DNA of 64,000 nucleotides from Rhizobium viscosum (GTDB lineage Bacteria; Pseudomonadota; Alphaproteobacteria; Rhizobiales; Rhizobiaceae), in assembly GCF_014873945.1 (NCBI RefSeq), contig NZ_JADBEC010000002.1, forward strand, positions 310,001 to 374,000, read 5' to 3'. The position numbers and the translations under genes were made by a program. Positions 17,387-25,634 of the stretch are shown here, piece after piece; position 1 is the stretch's first letter; every line of letters starts with the position of its first letter. The notes under the pieces were generated by a model. That model did no database searches. It saw only the letters and a program-made list of their open reading frames with translations, and had not been told where the DNA came from.

Positions 17387-18244
17387 CTACGGCCTCTGTC
17401 CCGACACACCCGATCCAGAAACGGCGTCTTCGATCGGAAACTTCCGAAGGCCCAGTCTCTGGAAGGCAGTCAGTGAGATGAAGGTTGGCACGACGAGCGC
17501 ATAGCGCCGCCACAGCCGTCGCGGCTCGCATAGAAGACGAAACGCCCATTCGAAGCCGCTTCTTTGAATGACCCTTGGAGCCTGCCGCTTGAGGCCGGCG
17601 TGGAAATCGAAGGCAGCGCCGACACCGATGAGCATCGGTGCTTCCAGACGGTCGCGCATGCGTGCCATCCAGAGCTCCTGCTTGGGACTGCTCAGCCCGA
17701 CCCAGATGATATCGGCGCCCGACCGATTGAGCCGGTCGGCAATATCCGCTTCCTCCTGCATCGAAAGCTGGCGGAAAGGCGGTGCGTAGGAGCCAGCGAT
17801 CTGTGCTTGCGGAAATTTTGCGAGAAGTCGCGCCTGCAGCTGCTCGAGCGTTTCCGCAGTTGCGCCGTAAAGGAAGTGGCGTAAGCCTTTGGAGCTGCCC
17901 GCATCGAAAACGGACAGCATGAGATCCGGTCCGTAGACCCTGTCACTTTCGACATGACCAGCGTGTTTCAGTGCCCACACCAACGGCATGCCGTCGGGGG
18001 TTACAAGGAATGCCCGGTTATGGATGGATCGAAGCTCGGGATCCTTTTGACACCGGACGACACCGTGCGCGTCGCGAACGCATACATATTCCTTCCTACC
18101 GTCTTCAATTGCCTTTTGGATAAGTCCGGTCGCGCTCTTGAGATTGACCGCGGAAACTCGAACACCAAGGACATTCGTCCACTTCAGGGAACTCTTTACA
18201 TCACGGACTGAAGGTTGGTTTCTGTCTGCCGGTGAATTTCTCAT
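17387..18244 (-). CDS. WecG/TagA/CpsF-family glycosyltransferase (GT26)
   Basis: 285 residues. Family features are clear: TPDGMPLVWALK with the conserved aspartate, RVYGPDLM, the WVGLSSPKQELWM segment, and the long C-terminal signature GVGAAFDFHAGLKRQAPR followed by FEWAFRLLCEPRRLWRRY. Relatives add ManNAc(A) or Glc to a lipid-linked first sugar, so this may be the second transferase in repeat assembly. First gene of the minus-strand operon GT26-priming enzyme-UXS-GT8-GT2. A promoter should lie in 18245-18538. Confidence 0.9.
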   Translation of the reverse strand: MRNSPADRNQPSVRDVKSSLKWTNVLGVRVSAVNLKSATGLIQKAIEDGRKEYVCVRDAHGVVRCQKDPELRSIHNRAFLVTPDGMPLVWALKHAGHVESDRVYGPDLMLSVFDAGSSKGLRHFLYGATAETLEQLQARLLAKFPQAQIAGSYAPPFRQLSMQEEADIADRLNRSGADIIWVGLSSPKQELWMARMRDRLEAPMLIGVGAAFDFHAGLKRQAPRVIQRSGFEWAFRLLCEPRRLWRRYALVVPTFISLTAFQRLGLRKFPIEDAVSGSGVSGQRP

Positions 18245-18538
18245 GACCTACGCTTTTGCCAACTGAAACTGTAGTCAGAATATGCTGGCAAGCCCGCGGC
18301 CTCCATACTTTCAGCTCCAGCTATTGGACGTAGAAAGACTTCACATTTCTGGTTCCGCATAGAAATAAATTACAATATTCGAAGTAAGGCAGTATCCCCG
18401 GGGTATGCCCGATTGCTCTTTTTGATAGGCGTTACCCCGAAAAGAGCGGTTTGACCTTCGCGCAGCCGTAGAAGACAGTCGCTTTAGCGCGACCAAAGCT
18501 GGGGAGGTTTGAGCGCAACAAAACCGGGGAGAGAGACA
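18245..18538. promoter_or_regulatory. Divergent promoter region with inverted repeat, between GT26 operon and PhyH gene
   Basis: This 294-bp region separates two divergent EPS units. It contains GCTCTTTT (18415-18422) and its exact reverse complement AAAAGAGC (18440-18447) with a 17-base spacer. It also has the octamer palindrome CCCCGGGG at 18396-18403. An A/T-rich block at 18357-18385 could hold the minus-strand promoter. The frame of the PhyH gene is open from 18509 but the start at 18539 has the better ribosome site. Confidence 0.45.
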
Positions 18539-19444
18539 ATGGTGAATTCAACAGGGGCGAATTCAATAGACGAATTACGGGCGCCGGCCAGCGAGCTTTC
18601 AAAAGCGCCCAGCACGACCAACCAGTTGCAGAACGATTTGACCTCTGACGGCTATATCGTCATCAGGGATGTCCTGACGCCCGAGCAGGTGGAAAGGTTA
18701 CGGCGGGTCGCCAAACAATATCTGAGGTCCGGCGGCAAGTATTTGTACGGCGGCAAATTCCAGCTTCACGCCATGTATGTCGTAGACGAAGTCGCTAAAT
18801 TTATGACTTCAAATACAATTTTAAGTCGCCTAAAGGAAATAACGCAACCCCTCGATGTTGTTCTTACCGGGGAATGCGATCTCATGATCAACACGACATC
18901 GTCGTGGCACAATGACGTCCCTCACCATCCTCGCTGCGTTGATGGAAGCATTTTCTCGGACGAGAGCTTCAGGGTCTACAAGATCGCATTCTACCTGCAG
19001 GACCAGGACGAGAACTCCAACGCCACATTGAAGGTGCGACCGAGATCCCATCTCAAGGGTTTGGTCCAGAGCCTGCCAGCGAAGGGCCTCGGGGTAAGGG
19101 CGGGCGACGCGATCATCTTCGACGTGCGTATCGAACATGCCGGGCAGATGCCGACGCTGATTGACAGGAGCCTGCGCAAATTCTTCGAGCGGATCGGGCC
19201 GTTGCTTCGCCTGGATGTTCAGAAGGCATTCACCGTAACGCGATCAATCATTCGACGGCTCAGCAGAACGCCTGACCGCGTCGCGGTTTTCATGACATTC
19301 GGTCCATCAGATGCGGAGACCTACTCCTATGCCGAGGAAGGCCGCCATCGCCATCCCGGCGTTCGGGGAACGCTCAATGCGGACGTGCTGTCACAGCTTG
19401 CCGCAAACAACATTGTTCCGCCGATTATCGGGGCGCCCGCGTAA
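18539..19444 (+). CDS. Phytanoyl-CoA dioxygenase (PhyH) family Fe(II)/2-oxoglutarate oxygenase
   Basis: 301 residues. The facial triad of this non-haem iron family is visible: HND at residues 124-126 (SSWHNDVPHH) and the distal His200 (RIEHAGQ), with a downstream arginine in IDRSLRKFF suited to bind 2-oxoglutarate. Such enzymes hydroxylate C-H bonds in lipids, amino acids or other small molecules. The ATG at 18539 has GGGGAG seven bases upstream; a TTG at 18509 does not. The gene stands alone between two EPS operons and is followed by a hairpin. Its substrate is unknown; a hydroxylated sugar, acyl or lipid substituent of the EPS is one possibility. Confidence 0.85.
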   Translation: MVNSTGANSIDELRAPASELSKAPSTTNQLQNDLTSDGYIVIRDVLTPEQVERLRRVAKQYLRSGGKYLYGGKFQLHAMYVVDEVAKFMTSNTILSRLKEITQPLDVVLTGECDLMINTTSSWHNDVPHHPRCVDGSIFSDESFRVYKIAFYLQDQDENSNATLKVRPRSHLKGLVQSLPAKGLGVRAGDAIIFDVRIEHAGQMPTLIDRSLRKFFERIGPLLRLDVQKAFTVTRSIIRRLSRTPDRVAVFMTFGPSDAETYSYAEEGRHRHPGVRGTLNADVLSQLAANNIVPPIIGAPA

Positions 19445-19497
19445 CCGCATCAAGCCTTCGGGCACGGACCTCAATGCACATGATCATGCAGGCCCAT

Positions 19498-19528
19498 GCC
19501 TGCGCACTATTGAAAATTGTGCGCAGGC
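19498..19528 (+). terminator. Strong hairpin downstream of the PhyH gene
   Basis: GCCTGCGCAC (19498-19507) and GTGCGCAGGC (19519-19528) form a perfect 10-bp stem with an 11-base A/T-rich loop, 54 bases after the PhyH stop. No T-tract follows. It may terminate transcription with Rho or act as a 3'-end stabiliser. Confidence 0.6.
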
Positions 19529-20115
19529 TACACCGGTCGCACGGTGAGCCGCCGGCGATGCCGAACGGTGCGGCATTCTCGATCAGCTTGACCGCGATCC
19601 CGATACTGCCAACTACCGGCAACATGGGCCGACGACATCAAAATAGCCTCACAATATCCGCAACGAACTAACCCCGATGGCGGCAGCATCTACGTCTAAA
19701 GCATGTACCCATTATCCAGGGACCAGGTTGCATTTACGCTCTCCGCGGTTCCCTCCCCCAAAGGGTGGCGGCCAGGGTCAAGGGGATTGCCAATAAGAGC
19801 AGATGTTACGTGTGTCCATTCACCGGTAGCTTGGAAAGGAATGCATAGCGCAAAGGACATGGCTGGGCGGTAGTTTCTAATGACGTAAGGCGATGATTCC
19901 GGCGCAGGCTGATTGTTCGTAGTTGACGCTTAGAGGTTGGGATTCCTATGGTTTCGCGTTCTGGTCCTGGTTCTGCACAATACACGATGGAAGCGTCACT
20001 CGCCCCAACATTGTTGGCGGTGACCTCTTCAGCTCTATGCGAGATCTCGTCGGACACGATCGTGGTCACGGTGCCGCACCGCGGTGCAGCACCGCAAGCC
20101 GCTTGAGAGGGTGTC
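19529..20115. other. Long upstream region of the GT2-GT4-GT4-Wzz/kinase operon
   Basis: Almost 600 bp with no established gene. It should contain the promoter of the operon that starts at 20116. Close to that start are two perfect palindromes, CACGATCGTG (20055-20064) and GCACCGCGGTGC (20076-20087). A 52-codon frame (19948-20106) spans them and is listed separately. No transposon remnant or RNA gene was recognised. Confidence 0.4.
19948..20106 (+). CDS. Possible small protein (52 residues) upstream of the GT2 operon
   Basis: An ATG frame starting MVSRSGPGSAQYTM and ending RGAAPQAA stops 9 bases before the GT2 start codon. It contains a moderately hydrophobic middle (LAPTLLAVTSSALCEI). Only GAGG at about 11 bases upstream could serve as ribosome site. 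It might be a translated leader of the operon or chance; I do not recognise a family. Confidence 0.2.
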   Translation: MVSRSGPGSAQYTMEASLAPTLLAVTSSALCEISSDTIVVTVPHRGAAPQAA

Positions 20116-21066
20116 ATGGAGCGGCCGGGCATCAGCGTTCTTATCAACAATTACAACTACGGCCGCTTCGTCGGACAAGCGATCGACAGCGTCTTGAGCC
20201 AGGGGATTGCCGACGTCGAGATAATCGTCGTCGACGATGGATCCGGTGACGAGTCGCGCTCCGTTTTGGAAGCCTGTGACAGCCGGGTGAAGGTAATCTT
20301 TCAGGAGAACGCGGGACAGGCTGCCGCGATCAACGCCGCCGTGAAGCTCAGCAGCGGCGGCATTCTCTGTTTTCTCGATGCTGATGACTGGTGGGCGCCG
20401 GGCAAACTATCGGCGACCGTAGCGGCCTTTCGCTCGCATCCCGAGGTATCGCTTGTCTATCACCGACTTCAGCCAACTTCGGTTGATGGATCACCGACCC
20501 TCAAACCGATCCCACGAACCCTGTGTTCCGGAGACCTGTCGCCGCAGCTGGCCAAATCGGCTGGATGGTGGCCCTTCCCCATGACATCGGCCATCTCCGT
20601 ACGACGCAGTGCGTGGGATGCTGCAGGGCCTATTCCCGAACAGTTCCGCATATCCGCTGATGCGTGGCTCACGGGGATCTATCCGTTTCTGGGAGACGTT
20701 GCCGCCTTACCGGAACCACTTGGGTTCTACCGAATTCACAACAACAACTGGTACCGGCCGATCGATGATGCCTCCATGCTGAAGCGGCGAATGGCGCATT
20801 GGCAACGTAGTGTCGAGGCGACAAACCGGTTTCTCTCATTCCATGATCTGCCGGCGAGGCTTAGTCTCGCGGATCACTATCCCTATCAGATGGCGGCAGC
20901 TGTGCTGGATGGCGTCAATGCACGCACCCGGCTCAAGCTTGCTGTCGAAGGGCTATTTTTCGCCGGAGAACCGAACTTGCTGCGGCGGACGCGCGACGCG
21001 TTGCGTGGCGCCTATCACCTTCCTCGCCCCGGCCGGGACTTAAGCTTATCGGAGGCAGCGGAATGA
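20116..21066 (+). CDS. Glycosyltransferase family 2
   Basis: 316 residues, GT-A fold: ISVLINNYNYGRFVGQAIDS, EIIVVDDGSGDES, and the DXD-like CFLDADDWW. The acceptor-side half contains FPMTSAISVRRSAWDAAG and a HNNNWYRP segment. Soluble, acting at the cytoplasmic face on the lipid-linked repeat. GAGAGGGTGTC precedes the ATG. It is the first gene of a plus-strand operon with two GT4 enzymes and a Wzz/BY-kinase, each joined by a 4- to 7-bp overlap. Donor sugar unknown. Confidence 0.87.
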   Translation: MERPGISVLINNYNYGRFVGQAIDSVLSQGIADVEIIVVDDGSGDESRSVLEACDSRVKVIFQENAGQAAAINAAVKLSSGGILCFLDADDWWAPGKLSATVAAFRSHPEVSLVYHRLQPTSVDGSPTLKPIPRTLCSGDLSPQLAKSAGWWPFPMTSAISVRRSAWDAAGPIPEQFRISADAWLTGIYPFLGDVAALPEPLGFYRIHNNNWYRPIDDASMLKRRMAHWQRSVEATNRFLSFHDLPARLSLADHYPYQMAAAVLDGVNARTRLKLAVEGLFFAGEPNLLRRTRDALRGAYHLPRPGRDLSLSEAAE

Positions 21067-22163
21067 AGGCGCTGCTGCTGGTTTCCGAGCTGGAAGACTA
21101 CACCATATCGTTCGCGAGCGGCGTTGCACGGCACATGCCGGTCATCCTTGGCGTTCCGCGCCGGCGCTACGCACATCTTGCTTCCTGGTTCGATCCGGCC
21201 GTCGATCTTCACCTTCTGGACTGGCCACGGCACCGCTCGCTTGCCAATCCGTGGTTCCTGCATCACCTCACGCGTCTCATCCGGCAGGAGAAGCCGAATC
21301 TCATTCATCTCCTCAGCAATTCCACGCTATGGCTGAACTTTGCCGCGCCATTCTGGCGCCCGATTCCGCTCTTGACCACTGTCCATGATGTGGAAGTGCA
21401 TCCCGGCGATTCCGATACACGCACGTTGCCCGGCTGGGCTCCGGAATTGATGGTAAAACAGTCAGGGCATATCGTCGTGCACGGCGAGGGGCTGAAGCGG
21501 ATGGTCCTCGATCGATATTCAAAAGCCCCGGATCACGTCCATGTGCTGTCGCATCCTGCCATCCATCGCTATGCCGAACTCGCTCGGCGGCAGAAGATGA
21601 CGCGGAGTGCCGCCGACGGAACGGTCCGCGTCCTGCTCTTTGGACGGATTTTCGCTTACAAAGGCTTGGAGCATCTGATCCGCGCCGAGGCCATGCTCAA
21701 AAATGCGCTCCCCAATCTGCATATTACGGTCGCAGGCCGGGGCGACGATCCCTGGGTGTTCCGATCGCTGATGGGAGAGGCCGGGCGCTACGATATTCGC
21801 AATCGTTTTATCGAAGACGCAGAAGTCGCCCAGCTTTTCCTGGATGCCGATATTGTCGTCCTTCCCTATACCGAAGCATCCCAAAGCGGCGTGCTCAACC
21901 TTGCTGCGGCGTTCGGCAAGCCCGTGATCGTGACCGACGTGGGCGAATTGCGAACGACCGTTCAGCCCAACGGACTGGGAATGGTGGTTCCACCAGGGGA
22001 TGCGGCAGAGCTCGCAAAAGCCATCCGGACATTGGCTGACAATAGCGAGCTCAGAAACAATCTCGGTGCCAACGCGCTCGCATGGGCCACAGGACCGAAT
22101 TCGCCCGAACAGGTCGGCGCCCACGCCGCAGCCCTTTATCGCGAGGTGGCCGGATCATGCTGA
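21063..22163 (+). CDS. Glycosyltransferase family 4/1
   Basis: 366 residues, GT-B fold. The C-terminal nucleotide-sugar domain is clear: VRVLLFGRIFAYKGLEHLIRA, LHITVAGRGDDPW, VVLPYTEASQSGVLNLAAAFG and PVIVTDVGELRTTV. The N-terminal acceptor domain contains TTVHDVEVHPGD. A retaining transferase for EPS repeat synthesis. It overlaps the GT2 gene by ATGA and the next GT4 gene by 7 bp, so it is translationally coupled to both. Substrate not assignable. Confidence 0.87.
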   Translation: MKALLLVSELEDYTISFASGVARHMPVILGVPRRRYAHLASWFDPAVDLHLLDWPRHRSLANPWFLHHLTRLIRQEKPNLIHLLSNSTLWLNFAAPFWRPIPLLTTVHDVEVHPGDSDTRTLPGWAPELMVKQSGHIVVHGEGLKRMVLDRYSKAPDHVHVLSHPAIHRYAELARRQKMTRSAADGTVRVLLFGRIFAYKGLEHLIRAEAMLKNALPNLHITVAGRGDDPWVFRSLMGEAGRYDIRNRFIEDAEVAQLFLDADIVVLPYTEASQSGVLNLAAAFGKPVIVTDVGELRTTVQPNGLGMVVPPGDAAELAKAIRTLADNSELRNNLGANALAWATGPNSPEQVGAHAAALYREVAGSC

Positions 22164-23299
22164 TGAAGGTACTCGCGGATGGTCCTCAGATGGCGATACG
22201 AAAGAGGGCAAGCGTCCGCCACTATGTTCCGGGTGGCTGCGAGAATGGCGGCGGTATTGGCAGGCTGGTCGGTTATATAACCAGCACGGCGAAAGAGGGC
22301 GGAGCAGAACATGCCGTCACTGACACCAGGGGACCTCGATGGTCCGCGGCGACGTCGTCTCTGCGCCTTTTGGGCGCCATCGTGACGATGGCGAAGGATC
22401 GAATCCTCGATCCGACACGCATTCATCATATCCATGTCGCCGGCCGCGGCAGTACTTCCCGAAAGCTGATCCTGACCGAGGCTGCCCATTTGCTCGGGTG
22501 CTTTCACATATTGCACCTGCACGACTACGACTATGCCAGCGACTTTGCTGCACGCTCGCCGCGTCAGCAATCGCTCATACGCCGGATGTTTCAACGTGCT
22601 GATTGCGTCGTGGCGCTGGGCGAGCGGGATCACGTGACGCTCGCCACACTTCTCGGTGTAGACGAGCATCGCCTTGTGATTGCTCACAATTGCGTCCCCG
22701 ATCCCGGCGCGCACAATGTTCGTGCCGGCGAGCCGCCATTGATCGTGTTCCTCGGCCGGCTGAGCGAACGCAAAGGCGTTCCGGAACTTCTGCTCGCCCT
22801 CAGCCATCCAGTCATGAAAGAGCTTCGATGGCGGGCAGTACTGGCGGGCGATGGGCCTGTAGAGGATTATCGCCGCCAGGCTGCAGACATGGGCCTTTCA
22901 GGTCTGGTGGAAATGCCAGGATGGCTTGGCGCCGATGAGGCACGGGCGCTGTGTGCTCGTGCTGATATCTTGGTCCTGCCCTCACATGCCGAAGGCTTGG
23001 CAATGGCCGTGCTCGAAGGACTTTCCCACGGACTTGCCGTTGTCACCACCCGTGTTGGAGCACATGACGAAGTCATCTCCGATGGCGAAACCGGTGTCTT
23101 CGTCCCTGTCGGGGACAAGGATGCCTTGGCCGCAGCCCTGGCGAAACTGATTACGGATCCAGAGACCCGCAGCCGCCTCTCAGCCGGGGCACGCGCTCAT
23201 TATCTCAACCATTTCAGTATGAAAGCATACATGCGGTCGATGGAAAAACTCTACGAAACCATCTCCGCGCAACCTCAAGCAAAGGTTAGCGCACAATGA
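22157..23299 (+). CDS. Glycosyltransferase family 4
   Basis: 380 residues with a GT-B C-terminal domain: IVFLGRLSERKGVPELLLAL, WRAVLAGDGPVEDYRRQA, and the E-x7-E motif in SHAEGLAMAVLEGLSHG, followed by GETGVFVPVGDKDALA. The ATG at 22157 lies 7 bp inside the previous gene and has GAGGTGG upstream; frames further upstream overlap the previous gene. The N-terminal region (residues 1-90) is less conserved and contains CENGGGIGRLVGYI, as in transferases with a glycine-rich acceptor loop. It overlaps the Wzz/kinase gene by ATGA. Confidence 0.87.
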   Translation: MLMKVLADGPQMAIRKRASVRHYVPGGCENGGGIGRLVGYITSTAKEGGAEHAVTDTRGPRWSAATSSLRLLGAIVTMAKDRILDPTRIHHIHVAGRGSTSRKLILTEAAHLLGCFHILHLHDYDYASDFAARSPRQQSLIRRMFQRADCVVALGERDHVTLATLLGVDEHRLVIAHNCVPDPGAHNVRAGEPPLIVFLGRLSERKGVPELLLALSHPVMKELRWRAVLAGDGPVEDYRRQAADMGLSGLVEMPGWLGADEARALCARADILVLPSHAEGLAMAVLEGLSHGLAVVTTRVGAHDEVISDGETGVFVPVGDKDALAAALAKLITDPETRSRLSAGARAHYLNHFSMKAYMRSMEKLYETISAQPQAKVSAQ

Positions 23300-25506
23300 C
23301 AATTTCAACTTTTCCGCCAGACCGAAACGTCCCGCTCCCGGCCGTCCATTATGAGCCCCGGTTTCAGACGGAGATGAAATCGGAAGAGTTCGACCTGACG
23401 TCTGGATTACGTTTGCTGCGTCGGCGTCTTGCGATGATCGTTGCGGTGATGGTGGTGCTGATGGCGGCTTCGATCGTGCTGATCTCAGGCTTGAAGCCGA
23501 CCTATCACGCCGCCTCCCGGCTGATGATCCATAAGCCCCTGGCAACCGCACTCAGCACCGGCGATGCCGGCAACACTGCGCCGCTGAACGTCACGTCCGA
23601 GACCGAGCGGCTTCTGTCCAGAAGCGTGACGGAGCGCATCATCCGCGACTTGCGGCTCGACGAGCGGCCGGAGTTCAACCCGGCCCTGCGCCAGGCCTCC
23701 GTCATCGACGAGATCAGGGCAACCTTGCGCGGCCTGGTGAGCAGCGATAAGCCGTCACAGCCGGCAGAAGACAGTATCGAGCCGATCATCCAGGCCTATT
23801 ACAAGGCGCTGAGTGTCTGGCGTGACGGCCAGAGCGATGTCGTCCAGATCGGCTTTACCGCCAGCGATCCCGAACTGGCAGCCGCCGTCCCGAACCGGCT
23901 CATCAGCATCTATCTCGAAGAGCGCAAGGACAGTATCCGCGGCAGCCTGGACACGGCGGAAGCATGGATCGGCCAGCGCATCGCCGAACAGCAGGATCGC
24001 GCCAGGGCCGCCCGCGATGCCGCCGACACCTATCAGCAAACGATGGGCGTCGTTCAAAATGACGATGAGCAGAGCGAACAGGTCAAGGCGATCGTCGAAT
24101 TGAGCGACCGGCAGACGAAGATCGGACAAAGCCGCGCCGACATCAAGGATACGATCGCCGCACTGGAAGCAGCCCGCGACCCTTCGCTTGCCGCCCAGAG
24201 CAAATCCGTCCCCGACAGCATCGGCGTAATGCAAAGCGACCTTCGCGCCCAGCAGCAGGATCTCGCACGCCTTCTCGACATCTATGGCAACGATGCCGCC
24301 GCCGTGGTCGACCTGCGGGCAAGGATCGACAGGTCCCGCACCGATCTCGGCGCGGCGGTCGACCGGTACCTGCAGTCCATGCGCGCCAAGCTGAGCACCC
24401 TTGATGACGAGGATCGTACAGTGCGATCGGCACTGGCGTCCGCCTATGAGCAACGCTCCCGCTCATCGCTGGCGCAGACCGAGCTCGGGCGGCTGCAGCG
24501 CATTGCCGACAGGGAGCAGACGGCGCTCGACAAGCTGGAGGAGCAGCGCCGCGGTCTTGCCGGACAGGCCATGCTGCCGGGCACCGAACTGGAGGTCCTG
24601 TCACCGGCTGCGGTGCCGCTTGCGCCGCAGGGGCGCAGCCGGCTGTTCTACCTGATCGGCGCCTTCTTCGCTTCGATCTCGGTTGCGGTGACGGCCGCCT
24701 TCGTGGTCGAGATGATGGACAGGACGGTGCGCAGCTTCGACCAGATCACTGGAATGGCGCGCATCGTGCCGGCCGGCTTCGTCCCGCATTTGCGACGCAA
24801 GGACCGCAGAGATCCCTCGCGGCTGTTCGGGCAAACGCAGATCGGCATGTTCGACGAAGCCATCCGCACCGTGATGATCTCGCTCAAACAGGCCAATGGC
24901 GGCAAGCTGCCGAACAGCATTGCCGTGACCTCGGCCCATAGCGGCGAAGGCAAGTCGCTGGTGGCCGGATCGCTGGCAATCGAGCTCGCCGCCAACGGAA
25001 CGCCGGTGCTGCTCGTCGACAGCGACATCCGGCGCGGACATCTCGACACGCTGTTCCGGTCCGGCCTCAAACAGGGGCTGAATGAGTTCCTGAGCGGGCA
25101 GGCTGGCCTCGAGGACGTCGTCCATCACCATCCGAGCGGCATCGACTTCATCCCGGCCGGCAATCCCCGCCTGCAGCGGCGTATGCGCATGACCGACGTC
25201 GCCGAGATCATCGAGATGGCCCGCGCCAGAGGCCAGATCGTCATCTTCGACAGTGCGCCGGTGCTCGCCTCGGCCGATACGATGCATCTGACGGCGCTGA
25301 CGGAACGAACGCTGATGGTCGTGCAATGGGCAAAGACCAGCCGCAGAGCCGCAGAGTTCTGCCTGCACCAGCTCAGAAGCGCCCGCAATGCCGATATCGT
25401 CGTCGCCATCAACAATGTCAAACCCAAACGGCACGCAAAATATAACTTCCGTGACTCCGAATTATACGCAAGGTCATTGATGAAATACCACGATTTTAAA
25501 ATGTAA
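23296..25506 (+). CDS. Wzz/BY-kinase polysaccharide co-polymerase (Wzc/ExoP type), stand-alone copy
   Basis: 736 residues, inner membrane. A Wzz domain has TM1 at about 45-65 and TM2 at about 450-472, with a coiled-coil-rich periplasmic part between. The cytoplasmic bacterial tyrosine kinase has Walker A SAHSGEGKS (K553), Walker A' LLVDSDIRRG (D575, D577) and Walker B VIFDSAP (D652). Tyrosines close the chain (KYNF, ELYA, KYHDFKM), the usual autophosphorylation cluster. It controls chain length and export of the Wzy product. Residues 33-729 are encoded by a 2,092-bp segment repeated almost exactly at 31368-33459. Overlaps the preceding GT4 gene by ATGA. Confidence 0.93.
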   Translation: MTISTFPPDRNVPLPAVHYEPRFQTEMKSEEFDLTSGLRLLRRRLAMIVAVMVVLMAASIVLISGLKPTYHAASRLMIHKPLATALSTGDAGNTAPLNVTSETERLLSRSVTERIIRDLRLDERPEFNPALRQASVIDEIRATLRGLVSSDKPSQPAEDSIEPIIQAYYKALSVWRDGQSDVVQIGFTASDPELAAAVPNRLISIYLEERKDSIRGSLDTAEAWIGQRIAEQQDRARAARDAADTYQQTMGVVQNDDEQSEQVKAIVELSDRQTKIGQSRADIKDTIAALEAARDPSLAAQSKSVPDSIGVMQSDLRAQQQDLARLLDIYGNDAAAVVDLRARIDRSRTDLGAAVDRYLQSMRAKLSTLDDEDRTVRSALASAYEQRSRSSLAQTELGRLQRIADREQTALDKLEEQRRGLAGQAMLPGTELEVLSPAAVPLAPQGRSRLFYLIGAFFASISVAVTAAFVVEMMDRTVRSFDQITGMARIVPAGFVPHLRRKDRRDPSRLFGQTQIGMFDEAIRTVMISLKQANGGKLPNSIAVTSAHSGEGKSLVAGSLAIELAANGTPVLLVDSDIRRGHLDTLFRSGLKQGLNEFLSGQAGLEDVVHHHPSGIDFIPAGNPRLQRRMRMTDVAEIIEMARARGQIVIFDSAPVLASADTMHLTALTERTLMVVQWAKTSRRAAEFCLHQLRSARNADIVVAINNVKPKRHAKYNFRDSELYARSLMKYHDFKM
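23392..25483 (+). repeat. Direct repeat copy A (2,092 bp) inside the stand-alone Wzz/BY-kinase gene
   Basis: This segment aligns without gaps to 31368-33459 at a constant offset of 7,976 bp. Reading both copies I found five differences: positions 23958, 24069, 24099, 24100 and 24102. Only 24069 changes the protein (Glu here, Asp in copy B). Identity starts abruptly at the codon for Asp33 and ends within SLM just before the tyrosine tail. No inverted ends, target duplication or transposase flank it. Confidence 0.95.
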
Positions 25507-25547
25507 TTCTCGACATTACGAAGGATCTAATAGGCTTGGTCGATCCA

Positions 25548-25565
25548 CTGCTGCTTCAGCAGCAG
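25548..25565 (+). repeat. Short hairpin between Wzz/kinase gene and beta-helix gene
   Basis: CTGCTGC (25548-25554), loop TTCA, GCAGCAG (25559-25565). It lies 42 bases after the Wzz/kinase stop and has no following T-tract. It may stabilise the operon mRNA or be a weak terminator. Confidence 0.4.
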
Positions 25566-25634
25566 GCGAACGCCATTAATCATCACAACCGGTACCCCAA
25601 GGGATCACCAGACTACAGGGACAGGAGAGGAGTG

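Noticed and set aside
18396..18403. CCCCGGGG octamer palindrome
   Set aside because: Flanking bases are not symmetrical, so the palindrome is too short to carry weight in GC-rich DNA.
24601..25434. 277-codon minus-strand frame inside the Wzz/kinase gene, repeated at 32577-33410
   Set aside because: Antisense shadow of a high-GC gene; no ribosome site, no domain, and its repetition only reflects the direct repeat.
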